From positions 366,753,001-366,817,000 of the forward strand of contig NC_092340.1 in the NCBI RefSeq assembly GCF_046630445.1: DNA of 64,000 nucleotides. Reading direction: 5' to 3'. The stretch's first letter is position 1. Every line of letters starts with the position of its first letter. A program made the position numbers and the translations under genes. Below, piece after piece: positions 36,072 to 48,879 of the stretch. This DNA comes from Rutidosis leptorrhynchoides. Lineage: Eukaryota; Streptophyta; Magnoliopsida; Asterales; Asteraceae. The notes under the pieces were generated by a model that worked only from the letters and a program-made list of their open reading frames with translations, was not told the DNA's origin and searched no databases.

Positions 36072-36215
36072 ACTGTAGCAAAGTTACTGTAGCAAAGTCA
36101 ATTTTTACTGTAGCAATTCACTGTAGCAAAGTCAATTTCACTGTAGCAATTCACTGTAGCAAAGGCAATTTTTACTGTAGCAAATAGTGATTTTCGAAAA
36201 CACTGTAGCATTTTG
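36072..36215 (-). repeat. CTGTAGCAA array in LTR copy 2
   Basis: About eight or nine copies of ACTGTAGCAAWK, separated by 10-20 bp, upstream of the TATA box in the sense of the LTR. The same word array appears in LTR copy 3 but not in copy 1. Confidence 0.85.
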
Positions 36216-36908
36216 GGTACTTTAGCAATTTGAAAATGTTACTATCGTTTACTAAATAACTTGAAATTATATATATGTATATATCTTTTTAATATACATA
36301 AATCAGTTTTTAAATACACATTGGAAGTTATTTATAAATAAATTTTAATAATAAATATTTCAACTTATCATATATATTCAAATAGATATTTAAACCAATA
36401 AGTTTAATGTACGGTATCAAATAATTAATACATTGTTACCTTTTCAAGTTATAGTATATATGTATCTATTTACATATAATTGTTCGCGAATTGTCGAAAA
36501 CAACCGAAGGGTATTTAAATATATAAAAGTAGTTCAAAAATTTTGAGATTCAGTTTTACAGACTTTGCTTATCGTGTTGAAAATGTTAATCATACAAAGA
36601 TTAAGTTTAAATTTGGTCAGAAATTTTTGGGTCATCACAATTTTTATTAAAAGTAAATCTTAAAAGTTAAAATAAAAAAAAGGAATGGTAAAATGGAGTA
36701 GTTTTTTTTGTCAAAAATGAAGTATTGAAAATGAAGTGGTCTCCTTCTATAATTAAAAAAAAAAATTGTACCTAATTGCTATTATCTGCCCTCGTATTTT
36801 TTTTTCCTTCTTTTCCTTACTTTATCTCAAAAACCGAAATTCCTTTTTTTGATAAGTCTTGGACCGAGACAACTACTCATCAGATGGAATTTAATCATAC
36901 ACGTTTAA

Positions 36909-37519
36909 GAGGGTGTTTGGGGTAGCGTTTTGAGAAAGATTTTTTGATTATTACGTTTTATAAACGTAAAAAAATTGATTTTTAGTGTTTGGCAATTAAT
37001 CTTTGAAAAGTGATTATGTACGTTTAGGAAGCATCAAAACGCGGTTATGAAACAGTAGCACTCAGCATACTGCACCAAAACGCAATAAAATTCTAGAGTC
37101 AAAATTACTTAAATATCCTAAAAAGAATTAGTCATGTTTTTTTTAATGGGTACAACAAGGGTATTATTAGGCACTAAGAAAGAGAGCAAACATGATGGCT
37201 AATGAATTCAAACTTGATTACCCTTCGGTGGTAGTATATATAATTTGATTTATTACGGTATTGTCATGTCTTTAAAATATATTATTTGATATAAGATATC
37301 CAATAATTTGACATTACGATGTCTATCTTAGTCATTTTAGTCATTAATTATTGGATTTCAAATATCTAAAAAAATGAATATTTAATTATTGCGATATCAA
37401 ATATTATAATCAAATCCAAACACTATTTATTTACAACACGTTTTGCTGCAGCTGATTATTTAATTACAATTATTTAAAACGCATAATCATTTTTTCAAAT
37501 CGCAAATCCAAACACCCCC
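36909..37519. mobile_element. Harbinger-like MITE
   Basis: Inverted ends GAGGGTGTTTGG and CCAAACACCCCC agree at 11 of 12 bases. TAA flanks both ends (36906-36908 and 37520-37522). 611 bp, no coding. A GCGTTTT..AAAACGC pairing continues inside. Inserted in Copia element B. Confidence 0.7.
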
Positions 37520-37522
37520 TAA

Positions 37523-38561
37523 ATAAATCTAGTGTTAAAGGCAAGTGGGGGTATCAAAGAATTGAAGTGGAAACATGTACGTGTAAAACAAGTCAAGCGA
37601 AAGAGGTCCCTACTACCTTATTAAACTAATTGGGTGCCAAATTGTTTAATGGCAAGATTCATTTTTGGTTGGTTGGGTCACGGATTTTAGACAAGCTTTA
37701 TGGGCAGATTTTTTTTATTGCAAGAGGGAAAAAACTTTTTTCCAAACTTGTCAAATATTTTGTTAAAAACGTGACCGTTGAAAAAAGGAGATTGAATAAT
37801 AAAACTTAAAAAACATTTTTTTTTTTTGAGTGTGCATCAAAATGGCCCATTTAATAACGGGGAGTTAAAAAGATAGTCAAAATTATTTCAACGAACAAGG
37901 GTTCAATTGGATGTTTCTTAAAAAAATAAATAAATAAAAAAAATCCGCGGGTACGGGTGATGGATCCAATAAATCCGCATCCACGACCCGCGGGTGTCAT
38001 CCCTAATTGTGACGAGTACAAATCAACTAAAAGTCTAAAAGATAAATGCTCTTATAGGGACCAAATGTTCACAATAATTGCCTAAGCTAGATATGAAACA
38101 AATAGTTCATTAAAAAAAAAAAGGTCGTTGTGCGTTTTCGAGATGATAGCCGAAATACACTTACAAAAGTAGGTCAGCCGTCAATTCTTTATGGCCATAT
38201 CAACGTAGATCAACAAAATCATTTATGGTTTTGATAAAAGATTAATTGAAAATTAAATTTTTTTTTTTTTGAATTCTCGGTAACAAAAGCAAAGGTTGTT
38301 TTTGGTTGCCACAACAAACAAGACAGAGGTTGTTGACCTTTGTTGTTAAACATGGCACAAGTGAACAATAACAATAGATTATTGTTTTTGAAAAGAATAA
38401 TGATGCGTTAATTTAATTGTATAAAATAAAATTAAAGAAAATGGTTTTCATTGATGACTATGAACAAACGCAAACAAAGTGTTTGTGGTATTTGGTGATT
38501 AAAAAAAAAGTGCATCTAAAGCTTCTACTGAAAATAATATGCATCTAAAGCTTCTACTGAA
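37523..38561. other. non-coding interior of Copia element B
   Basis: AT-rich with A and T runs. A block near 37944-38010 with CCGCGGGTACGGGT and CGACCCGCGGGTGTCATCCCTA resembles the end of another DNA transposon, but no partner end was found. A 25-bp direct repeat (TGCATCTAAAGCTTCTACTG) occurs at about 38511 and 38540. Confidence 0.4.
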
Positions 38562-38700
38562 AATTAATGTGCAAGGTACAACATATAACTATATGGTAAA
38601 ATTCATTTGAGCCTTCGGAGTCACAAGTATATTATGTATATATATTACTCAATTAACAAAATAGTAAATCGAAATTAATTCATATGAATAGTAAAACGAA
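38562..38700 (+). repeat. fragment of an LTR related to Copia element A
   Basis: GTGCAAGGTACAACATATAA and TCATTTGAGCCTTCGG follow the same order as in the 3' LTR of element A at 11552-11640. Only the LTR start is present. Confidence 0.65.
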
Positions 38701-38726
38701 ATTAATTAATTTACTATTCACATAAA

Positions 38727-38905
38727 AAAGCGCATATGATGAAAAGCGCATCGCATATGATAAAAAGCGAATTTGATGAAAGCACAGCGCATATGATGAA
38801 AAGCGCATATGATTAAAAGCGCATATGGTAAAAAACACAGCGCATATGATTAAAGGCGTATATGGTGAAAAGGATATATGATAAAAAAGGCACATATGGT
38901 GATTA
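38727..38905. repeat. short tandem array GCGCATATGATGAAAA
   Basis: About ten imperfect 16-18-bp units, each with a CATATG core, lie just ahead of the integrase remnant of Copia element B. The spacing is irregular and units vary, so this is a minisatellite, not a CRISPR array. Confidence 0.8.
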
Positions 38906-38939
38906 ATGAAAAGTATATTGTGAAAAAGAATCACAAATG

Positions 38940-39670
38940 TTTCTTGAAAGAATTCAAGGTAAGATATATGAACCAATTCATCCATCATGTGAACCATTTT
39001 GATATTTCATGGTTCTAATAGACGCATCTAGCGGATGGTCTCATATTTGTATGTTATCGAGCCGTAATATGGCATTTGCAAAGTTTCTTGCATAAATTAT
39101 TAAATTGAGAACACATTATTCTGATTACACCATTAAAAGGATGAGACTTGATAATGCTAGTGAGTTAACATCTCAAGCATTTAATGATCATTATATATCT
39201 ACAGGGATTGTTGTTGAACATCCAGTTGCTCATGTGCATACACAAAATTGGTTTAGCTGAATCAATAGATAAACGCTTGCAGCTAATAACTAGACAATTG
39301 ATAATGAGTACAAATCTCTCAATATTTATATGTAGACATGTAAATTTACATGCTGCGACATTAATTCGCATTATACCATGTGGAAGTCATAAATATTTTC
39401 ACTTAATACTTGATTTTGGCCAAGAGCCAAATATTTTCCACCTTAGAACATTGGTTGTGCAGTGTATGTTCCAATTGTATCACCACAAAACAATAAAATG
39501 GTTCTTCAAAGAAAGATGGTAATATATTTTGGATATAAAACATCTTCAATCATAAGATATATTGAACCCATGATGGGTGATGTTTTTACAGCACGCTTTG
39601 CTGATTGTCATTTTAATAAAACATTGTTCCCTAGATTAGGGGGAGAAATAAAAATAAAATGATGCTTCAT
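38940..39670 (+). pseudogene. integrase remnant of Copia element B
   Basis: Conceptual fragments resemble the Copia integrase: LIDASSGWSHICML, RMRLDNASELTSQAFNDHY, VEHPVAHVHTQN and GDVFTARFADCHFN. A basic linker region continues to about 40030. Broken fossil. Confidence 0.8.
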
Positions 39671-40220
39671 GATGTGAACATCAATTAAGGTATATTGAAC
39701 TCGCACAAAAGAATGTGAAACGAAAGTTCAAAAATAATGCATATGCAAGAACTTGCAAATTAATTACTTTATGCATTTACAGATAAAAAAAAAGTGACCA
39801 AATCATATATACCAGCTATAAATGCTCCAGCTCGAACTGAAATTCCAAAAGCTGGCAATAATGTCACTGTTGAGTCTTTGCCACGCATCAAACGTGGAAG
39901 ATCAATTGGTTCCGAAGATAAAAATCCTCGAAAAAAAAAATCAGCTGATAATGAGGTAAAAGAAAGTGTTCAAGAAGAACCACAAATCAATATTCCTTCT
40001 GCAGAGGATATTGATAAATGTAAATACTAAAATTGCGATAAAATTATGCAATATTATGGAACCAAAATGAAATTAAAATCTCTATGAGATATTTTCATAT
40101 AATGTTACAATGACATCATGAATAAAGATGATGATCTGAAACTAAAATCTGTCATTGAATATACAAAGTGGACATGATTGAGCTCAATGGAAAGGAGCAA
40201 GACGAGCTAAATTAGAATCG

Positions 40221-42654
40221 TGTAGCGACCCCGACAAATCGTCAAGTGACGGCGTCGTCTACGTGGGTCCCATTACCTGGTCATAAGTCTTTATGACAAC
40301 GTTTGACCAAAATATGTCGCCTTCATTTCAAAATAAAGATTTGTTTCAAAGTATACAAGAATTGTTCAACCAAAAGTTAAGTTACAACGTTATAAGTACG
40401 ATTGAAATCTAGGCGACACGGTTTAAAGTAAAGTCAAAAGACGCTCCATGAAATGCATGTATACTCGACATCCAATGCAAGTATCAAATAATGAGCGGAA
40501 GCATGTTTCACATAGCGTTCAAAGACCTGAGAAAAACATAGAAATCTGTCAACGAAAACGTTGGTGAAATCATAGGTTTAAGTAAGTAAGTACAAGTGAA
40601 CCACAAGATTTGCATCAATGAAATAATAGTAATACATTCCAAAAGTTTGTTTCACGAGCACCCAATTATCAAAGCTTAACATTCCTTCCATTGTATACCC
40701 CATCACTTAGTGCTAGAACAAACACTGATTCTCGAAAATATATTTCATCCGTAGACGGTAGCGAACCGTCAAGGATGAGGGTTGTCAACCCATATGGCCA
40801 TATAACATAAGTTCTCGCTTACACCCGGCAAGTGTAACTAATGATAATCGAATTGAGGATTTTTGTTCTAAACTCGTATGTAGAATGTTTGTTTTCCCGT
40901 TCTTGTGTTCACTTAGTTCAAAAGAATCGTTTATGTTTTCTCATCCCAATATAAGTTCAAAAAGAGTAAAAGTGGGACTATGATCTCACCTTGAGTGCGA
41001 GAGTTATAAAAGTACTTCAACAAGTAAACGCGTGCAAAGACAAGGCTAGTCTTGACCTAAACATATAGGTTATATCAATAATGGTAACCACAAACGGTCA
41101 AAGATGTTCAATTAGTCCTATGGCTCGTTACGACTCGATTAATATAGCATGTGAATCAATTTGTCAAGTTTCATGCACGATACAAGTAGTTAAGTATGTT
41201 AGAACGATTGTATAATCGTTTGGTTATGTTTGACTAAAAGTCAAACTTGGTCAAAGTCAAAGTCAACGGGGTCGGGTCGGGTATCCGACAATTTTCCCAT
41301 GATGAGAAATCATTTATGAGCAGAATGGCCAAGTTTCATGTTAATCGGAGTTACGGTTAAGCGGGAAACATTTTGTGAAAGGAAAAATAAAAACAAAAAT
41401 GAGCTGGGCATATGCGCGGCGCGCAATGGGTTGCGCGGCGCGCACCCAGTGCAATTTCTGGTCAGAACTCAACCAAGAAGGCAAGCATCTGAGATTTCTG
41501 ATTCTGCGCGGCGCGCGGGTAAATGCGCGGCGCGCAATACCTGGGAATCATGCAGTTTGCAGAAAAAAAATGGTCCAAGTCACGAACCAAAACTCAAATT
41601 AACATATTTTATGAACCGAAAACATCCAAAATGCATACTATATATCGTTGGAAAGGTAATTTGACAAGGAAAACAACTAAACACGTTTCATCAAACAAAA
41701 ACATCAATTTCAATAACCGATTTTCCGTCAAGTGATCATTACGAATCCATTTTCAAAGTTTCAAGTTCATCAAATGCATTTTGAGTTTCGGGAAACCAAT
41801 TCACACATATGATATGCCGTTTTGAAGGTAATGGAGCATACATTACTACTAAACACTAACAATTAACATTCCATGACATTCAAGCATCCAAAAATTCATG
41901 TCAAGAACTATCAAACCCTAGTCAAACATCTCAAAATCAATAATCATGTTTTTGAAGTTTTCTTAATCATCCTCCACATCAAATTGAAGCTAATGATGCT
42001 AGTAACACATTTAATACATGAACTTTAACAATTAAACAACTTTTAATCATCCAAAATCAAAGATTTAGCAAGCAATTTTCATAATGAACTAGTTACACCA
42101 AATACAACAAATCGAGCATACAAATTACATACACGACATCACAATGAGCCATAGACACTAATTAAAAACTTTATAAGTCAAGAACACGAATTTAAAGAAA
42201 TCTAGTGTTTTAGAAATGTTACCCAAATGTGATGAAGTTGGTACCAAATCGAAGAGGATGAAGAGAGGATCACGAATATATAATTTATTTGGTTGCTAGC
42301 TCCCTAATCCGGATTTAGATGATGAATTTATGTTAGAAGGTTGAGAGGATTTGGAAGTATCAAAAGGAGAAAGAGAGAGATGAATGAGAGGAGGAGGTTG
42401 AAGGTTTGACTAGTTGACCTAGTCAAATCTTTGGCCTCTTTGCAAGTTTGGTCCCTCTAGTTTCAAAGCGGGTGCGGGAAATAACCAAACGAATATTTAA
42501 ACGCTCGAGTAAACGGGTGACGTTATAATTAAATAACGAGGATATTATGAATGTTAGTGAACGAAAGATGCCAAATTAAATGACGAAGGATATTATTTAA
42601 AAAAAAAAAAGACGGTGTTAAAATAAATTTAACGGAAAAACGCGGGATGTTACA
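40221..42654 (-). repeat. 3' LTR of the Tekay-type element
   Basis: On the minus strand it starts TGTAACATCCCGCG and ends GTCGGGGTCGCTACA. It contains four copies of TGCGCGGCGCGC in two pairs (41414, 41433, 41506 and 41525). Confidence 0.95.
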
Positions 42655-42849
42655 TTATCCACACCTCAAAAGAAATTTCGTCCCGAAATTTAGTTGGAAG
42701 CAATAGTCGATGTCTCTTCCTTGAGACCTTTCATTGTCAATGCTATGAATAAGTGAAGATACGTCCTTGGGCATTCCCACGAATTTGGACAGTCGGGTTT
42801 TTATGTTGTATTAAGGCTTGGTTTTACGATCCACAATTTCAACCGGTCT

Positions 42850-43998
42850 TTCTACGAAGAGGAGTTATCATCAATAGTAAGTTTATCTAGAAGGATAGCA
42901 CGTTCCTGTTCCGCAGGACACGTATCTAAGTTTGTTACATGGAACGTAGGAGGTTCTAAACGGTAGGAAGCGGTTCCAAGACGCCCCAAGATTTCAAAAG
43001 GATCAATATTGCGGATATAAATTTCCTCGATTTCCCGAAACGGATTACACCTTTCCAAGGTGTGGTTTTCAATATTACACGGTTACTGACTTTAAATTTG
43101 AGAGATTTTCATCTAACATTGGTATAACTCCTTTGGCGACCACGGGCCGTCTTGAGCCCTTCTCGGACTTGAACTATCTCAAAGGTTGTTTCTTGAATGA
43201 TTTCGGATCTGATGATTTTCTTGTCACCTACTTCGGTCCAACGAATAGGAGAACAACATTTGTGGTTATATAAAGTTTCGAAAAGTGCGCGTTAACACGC
43301 GAGTGGTAACTACTGTTGTAAGAGGGATCAACTAAAGGCGACAATACAAGTTTATAACATGTATTTCCAAGATGTAAATTGTTCGTTTGCTTAGCTCGTC
43401 TGTTTGTGGAAGATACGCAGTACTCACGTCTAAACGTGTTCTGAAGGCTTCTTGTAAACAAGATGTGTAACGAGTATTTTCGATCCGGGATAATTGACAA
43501 TGATACACCGTGTTGGAATATAATTTCTTAAGATATGCTTGAACAAGTTAGTTAGGGTTCGAAAAAAAATGTTCGTTAGGACTATTCACCCTCGTGGCGA
43601 ATACTTAGGTAATATGAGGAATTTCTTTAAACGGAAATGCGAGCGATAAAGATAGGAGTGAAATGAGGACTTAGAATAGGATGAGCTTGCATCTCGAGGT
43701 TGCCATAACGTGCCTCTAGTTGTCAAAAGTTGTAGTCTGGAAGAGAAACGAGGTAGTACACGTAGTTGTATAGTTCGGGGTTGAATAATAGTTGACCGAT
43801 TATCAGAAACACAAGGGCGTTAAATCAAAGAAGAGTGAAGTATCGTTGGATTGTGTGTTATCTTAAATTCCAGTAATATCAGACGGTGACGGTGAAATAA
43901 CAGAGGTATGTAGTGTGGTACGTGATGACGAGAAGTTTGATCGGATCCACAATTTAGTATTCGAATTCTTCGTGTAAAATAACGAATTTTAGTTATGT

Positions 43999-44032
<34 letters not shown>

Positions 44033-44440
44033 AGACGAGAGAGTATGCCTTTCGGCGTTCAAGTAGAAATATTTCCATGTTTGAGTTCCATCTAGTGCTA
44101 TACGAATTTAGCTAGGAAGGTTGGTGTGAAGAATCACGTTCAAGGCTCAGACATGAAGAGGTTTAAAGTTTTCCTTAGTGAGTTAACGAGTTTAAAAGTC
44201 GTGTAACACGAGAAAAGTCAGAAATGAATTTTCGGTAAGAAGCGGTGAGATCTAAGATTTTTACGAATACAAGTCTGAGTTGGGAGAGTTCCCTAATTAC
44301 ATGTGGCTTGATTTCGAGATTGATTGTAATGCCTTGACCATTTACATCATAGTCTAGAAAATTGGACTTAGTTGAATAAGTTAAGATGTCATCTATAAAT
44401 ACGATAACAGATTTGTCTAGATAAGTTGCATACATGGTTT
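42850..44440 (-). pseudogene. pol remnants of the Tekay-type element
   Basis: A piece near 44400-44180 carries the reverse-transcriptase-like FIDDILTYS box. A piece near 43058-42852 resembles the integrase C-terminal part (GRLGTASYRLEPP, FHVTNLDTC). The region also holds a 31-T run near 44000. Fossil, many breaks. Confidence 0.7.
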
Positions 44441-45009
44441 AGGAGGTTCATGAATACGGACGGAGTCCTAAATAAATCAAACGGTACTAAGAGAGATTTA
44501 CAACTAACGTTGTGAGTTCGAAAATGGCTTAGGAGACGTCATCTCACTTAACCCCCAATTGATGATAACCGGAACGGAGGTCGATTTGGAATACACACGA
44601 GTTTTACGCAAATAATCATGAGGTCATGGATACGAGGAAGTGGGTATCGGTTTCCAACCGAAAATTTCTTAGTTCACAATAATCTATACATAAATGTAGG
44701 GCAACAATTTCTCCTTAATGAATAGGTTTTGAGTTCCTTAGTTCTATTGGTGTCGAGTTCAATTTCTTAACGTATATCCTCCGATAATATTTATAGGCAC
44801 ACAATATTTTTCCGTCGGTCACTTAAATCGTCTAAGTAGTATCTGGGGGAAAGAGGTGGAATATAAAGAGCACGAGTCAAATCCTTGGTTATAAAACGTC
44901 TAACGGTACTCGAATCGAATAAGTATGAAGTATACGGTTTGTTGTGAAGAAACGTACCCGTTACTAGTGCATCGTCGTTCCGGGCATCCTAGGTGTCGAT
45001 GTTGAAGGT

Positions 45010-46034
45010 TCAACGGCGTACGTTGGGGTTGATTTTCTTATTTGGGCACACATTCCTAAAATGACCCAGTTGGCCACATTCGAAGCAAGCACCCGTTCTG
45101 TGTGCGTTGGGCATCTTTCGAGCGACGGGTCCTTGGCGCCGGTGGTGAAACCTGCCACATCCTTCAAAGTGATGCTTGTGGCATTCGTTACAAAAAGGTA
45201 GTTTTCCGGCATAGCTTTTCTTGTCGTTGGAGGTAAAAGGCTTCTTGGCGGGGTTGTTGTTATTGTTGTGGTTGCTTGATTGAGAGGCTTTCCATGTTCT
45301 TTTGTTGTTACTCGGGTGGTTCTCGACCATTGGTGCCGGTGCTTCCATTTCATTCACCGTTCTAAGGCTTGGCGGGCCATTGTTAAAGCCTCTTGTAGGT
45401 TAGTGGGTTGAGATGCCATTACCCCGTGTTGAATGCTCTTAGGGAGGCCATCCATGTAAAGTTCGACTCTTAGGGATTCGGGAGTCATGAGATTTGGACA
45501 CATTGAGACTAGTTCGGTAAACCGTTGGTTATAAGCTCCGAGGTCATTCCCGACCGTTCTTAAATTCCTTAGCCCTTGCTCGAGCCTTCGAGTCTCATCG
45601 CGCGGGAAGTATTCGGTGATCATTCTTTCTCTTAATTCGGTCCAAGAGAGTGTAAGGGCTTCATCGATACCCACTGATTGTACATACGTGTTCCACCATG
45701 AGAGAGCGATACCGGTAAGAGTGAGGGTGGAAAACTTGACCTTATCTTGGTCCTGACAACCGCTTATGCTAAAAACGAATTCTGTTTGTTCAAACCATCG
45801 GGTGAGAGTAACCGGTCCCCCGGTTCCATCGAAAGTGGGAGGATTGTACTTCATGAAGTTCTTGTAGGAGCAACCTTCGATTGAATTACCGGCTCCATGA
45901 TTGTTGTTGTTAGAAAAGTGATTGGCCACGGCCGTACCCACTGCGGTGGTTATCATTCGTTGAAGAGCTTGTTCTAGAGTTTCGAGAGGAGTGTTGTGTT
46001 GACCTTGGTGAGCCATTGTTCCTTCATGAGACAA
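45010..46034 (-). pseudogene. gag region of the Tekay-type element
   Basis: Starts at 46034 on the minus strand, about 400 bp inside the primer site. The retrotransposon-gag core (PPTFDGTGGPVTLTRWFEQTE, then TELRERMITEYFPRDETRRLEQ) is followed by the zinc knuckle CFECGQLGHFRNVC. It is the best-kept part of the element but is treated as a fossil. Confidence 0.85.
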
Positions 46035-46438
46035 GAATATCGTTGGTTAGTATTTTCAACAATACTAACCGTGGCATGGAATAAGGATAGAGAGAAAATT
46101 TTCCTTGACTCGCCTTAAATTCTCTATGTCATAATGTCGGAACGTCCATGTGAATCACCGTAATATAATCCCGGAAATTATATTACCCTGATTCTCATGT
46201 GCATTTAACATTACTTCATAAAGTCAAGGTGGCGCATCAACAAAATTTATCAACGTAAGATCAAGATCTAATACGAGTTAGATATGATAGAAGAGTTCGA
46301 GTATAAATGCACAATTAGTCAAATAATTCCTACTTCAGTCTATATGCCGGTTGTAGTCTAGATTCACCTATGTACCCTATGACTCGGGGTGGACACAAAT
46401 GAACTCTAAATCCCTACAACCAAGGCTCTGATACCACT

Positions 46439-48873
46439 TGTAGCGACCCCGACAAATCGTCAAGTGATGGCGTCGTCTACGTGGGTCCCATTACCTGGTC
46501 ATAAGTCTTTATGACAACGTTTGACCAAAATATGTCGCCTTCATTTCAAAATAAAGATTTGTTTCAAAGTATACAAGAATTGTTCAACCAAAAGTTAAGT
46601 TACAACGTTATAAGTACGATTGAAATCTAGGCGACACGGTTTAAAGTAAAGTCAAAAGACGCTCCATGAAATGCATGTATACTCGACATCCAATGCAAGT
46701 ATCAAATAATGAGCGGAAGCATGTTTCACATAGCGTTCAAAGACCTGAGAAAAACATAGAAATCTGTCAACGAAAACGTTGGTGAAATCATAGGTTTAAG
46801 TAAGTAAGTACAAGTGAACCACAAGATTTGCATCAATGAAATAATAGTAATACATTCCAAAAGTTTGTTTCACGAGCACCCAATTATCAAAGCTTAACAT
46901 TCCTTCCATTGTATACCCCATCACTTAGTGCTAGAACAAACACTGATTCTCGAAAATATATTTCATCCGTAGATGGTAGCGAACCGTCAAGGATGAGGGT
47001 TGTCAACCCATATGGCCATATAACATAAGTTCTCGCTTACACCCGGTAAGTGTAACTAATGATAATCGAATTGAGGATTTTTGTTCTAAACTCGTATGTA
47101 GAATGTTTGTTTTCCCGTTCTTGTGTTCACTTAGTTCAAAAGAATCGTTTATGTTTTCTCATCCCAATATAAGTTCAAAAAGAGTAAAAGTGGGACTATG
47201 ATCTCACCTTGAGTGCGAGAGTTATAAAAGTACTTCAACAAGTAAACGCGTGCAAAGACAAGGCTAGTCTTGACCTAAACATATAGGTTATATCAATAAT
47301 GGTAACCACAAACGGTCAAAGATGTTCAATTAGTCCTATGGCTCGTTACGACTCGATTAATATAGCATGTGAATCAATTTGTCAAGTTTCATGCACGATA
47401 CAAGTAGTTAAGTATGTTAGAACGATTGTATAATCGTTTGGTTATGTTTGACTAAAAGTCAAACTTGGTCAAAGTCAAAGTCAACGGGGTCGGGTCGGGT
47501 ATCCGACAATTTTCCCATGATGAGAAATCATTTATGAGCAGAATGGCCAAGTTTCATGTTAATCGGAGTTACGGTTAAGCGGAAAACATTTTGTGAAAGG
47601 AAAAATAAAAACAAAAATGAGCTGGGCATATGCGCGGCGCGCAATGGGTTGCGCGGCGCGCACCCAGTGCAATTTCTGGTCAGAACTCAACTAAGAAGGC
47701 AAGCATCTGAGATTTCTGATTCTGCGCGGCGCGCGGGTAAATGCGCGGCGCGCAATACCTGGGAATCATGCAGTTTGCAGAAAAAAAATGGTCCAAGTCA
47801 CGAACCAAAACTCAAATTAACATATTTTATGAACCGAAAACATCCAAAATGCATACTATATATCGTTGGAAAGGTAATTTGACAAGGAAAACAACTAAAC
47901 ACGTTTCATCAAACAAAAACATCAATTTCAATAACCGATTTTCCGTCAAGTGATCATTACGAATCCATTTTCAAAGTTTCAAGTTCATCAAATGCATTTT
48001 GAGTTTCGGGAAACCAATTCACACATATGATATGCCGTTTTGAAGGTAATGGAGCATACATTACTACTAAACACTAACAATTAACATTCCATGACATTCA
48101 AGCATCCAAAAATTCATGTCAAGAACTATCAAACCCTAGTCAAACATCTCAAAATCAATAATCATGTTTTTGAAGTTTTCTTAATCATCCTCCACATCAA
48201 ATTGAAGCTAATGATGCTAGTAACACATTTAATACATGAACTTTAACAATTAAACAACTTTTAATCATCCAAAATCAAAGATTTAGCAAGCAATTTTCAT
48301 AATGAACTAGTTACACCAAATACAACAAATCGAGCATACAAATTACATACACGACATCACAATGAGCCATAGACACTAATTAACAACTTTATAAGTCAAG
48401 AACACGAATTTAAAGAAATCTAGTGTTTTAGAAATGTTACCCAAATGTGATGAAGTTGGTACCAAATCGAAGAGGATGAAGAGAGGATCACGAATATATA
48501 ATTTATTTGGTTGCTAGCTCCCTAATCCGGATTTAGATGATGAATTTATGTTAGAAGGTTGAGAGGATTTGGAAGTATCAAAAGGAGAAAGAGAGAGATG
48601 AATGAGAGGAGGAGGTTGAAGGTTTGACTAGTTGACCTAGTCAAATCTTTGGCCTCTTTGCAAGTTTGGTCCCTCTAGTTTCAAAGCGGGTGCGGGAAAT
48701 AACCAAACGAATATTTAAACGCTCGAGTAAACGGGTGACGTTATAATTAAATAACGAGGATATTATGAACGTTAGTGAACGAAAGATGCCAAATTAAATG
48801 ACGAAGGATATTATTTAAAAAAAAAAAAAGACGGTGTTAAAATAAATTTAACGGAAAAACGCGGGATGTTACA
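46439..48873 (-). repeat. 5' LTR of the Tekay-type element
   Basis: Near-identical to 40221-42654. The primer site TGGTATCAGAGCC follows it on the minus strand, two bases inside the end. Confidence 0.95.
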
Positions 48874-48879
48874 AATCGC

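Larger units (their letters stand above)
34329..36639 (-). repeat. solo LTR, copy 2 of the TGTGAYGACC family
   Basis: Same ends as copy 1 and in the same orientation. The direct repeat ATTTT flanks it at 34324-34328 and 36640-36644, and there is no internal domain, so it is a solo LTR left by LTR-LTR recombination. It includes an AAT microsatellite (35568-35642), a palindrome pair and a CTGTAGC array. It sits in the leader of Copia element B. Confidence 0.92.
40221..48873 (-). mobile_element. Tekay-type chromovirus (Ty3/Gypsy), young insertion, broken
   Basis: LTRs at 40221-42654 and 46439-48873 are flanked by AATCG (40216-40220 and 48874-48878). I count seven substitutions and one A-run length change over about 2434 bp, roughly 0.3%. 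That suggests about 0.1 million years at 1.3e-8 per site per year. On the minus strand the order is LTR, tRNA-Met primer site (46424-46435 region), gag with zinc knuckle, pol remnants, LTR. The internal region is only 3.8 kb and its pol is broken in many places, so this copy cannot have moved on its own products. It inserted into Copia element B. Confidence 0.9.

Noticed and set aside
36072-36215. Regularly spaced short repeats resembling a CRISPR array
   Set aside because: Units are about 10 bp, spacing is irregular, they lie in a plant LTR and recur in another copy of the LTR.
37944-38010. End of a hAT-type transposon (CCGCGGGT..GTCATCCCTA)
   Set aside because: Only one possible end is visible. 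No inverted partner or 8-bp duplication was found.
38727-38905. Second CRISPR-like short repeat array
   Set aside because: Contiguous degenerate minisatellite without unique spacers.
41338-41735. Open frames at 41338-41735 repeated at 47556-47953
   Set aside because: They lie in the two LTRs of the Tekay-type element. They are duplicates of non-coding LTR sequence.
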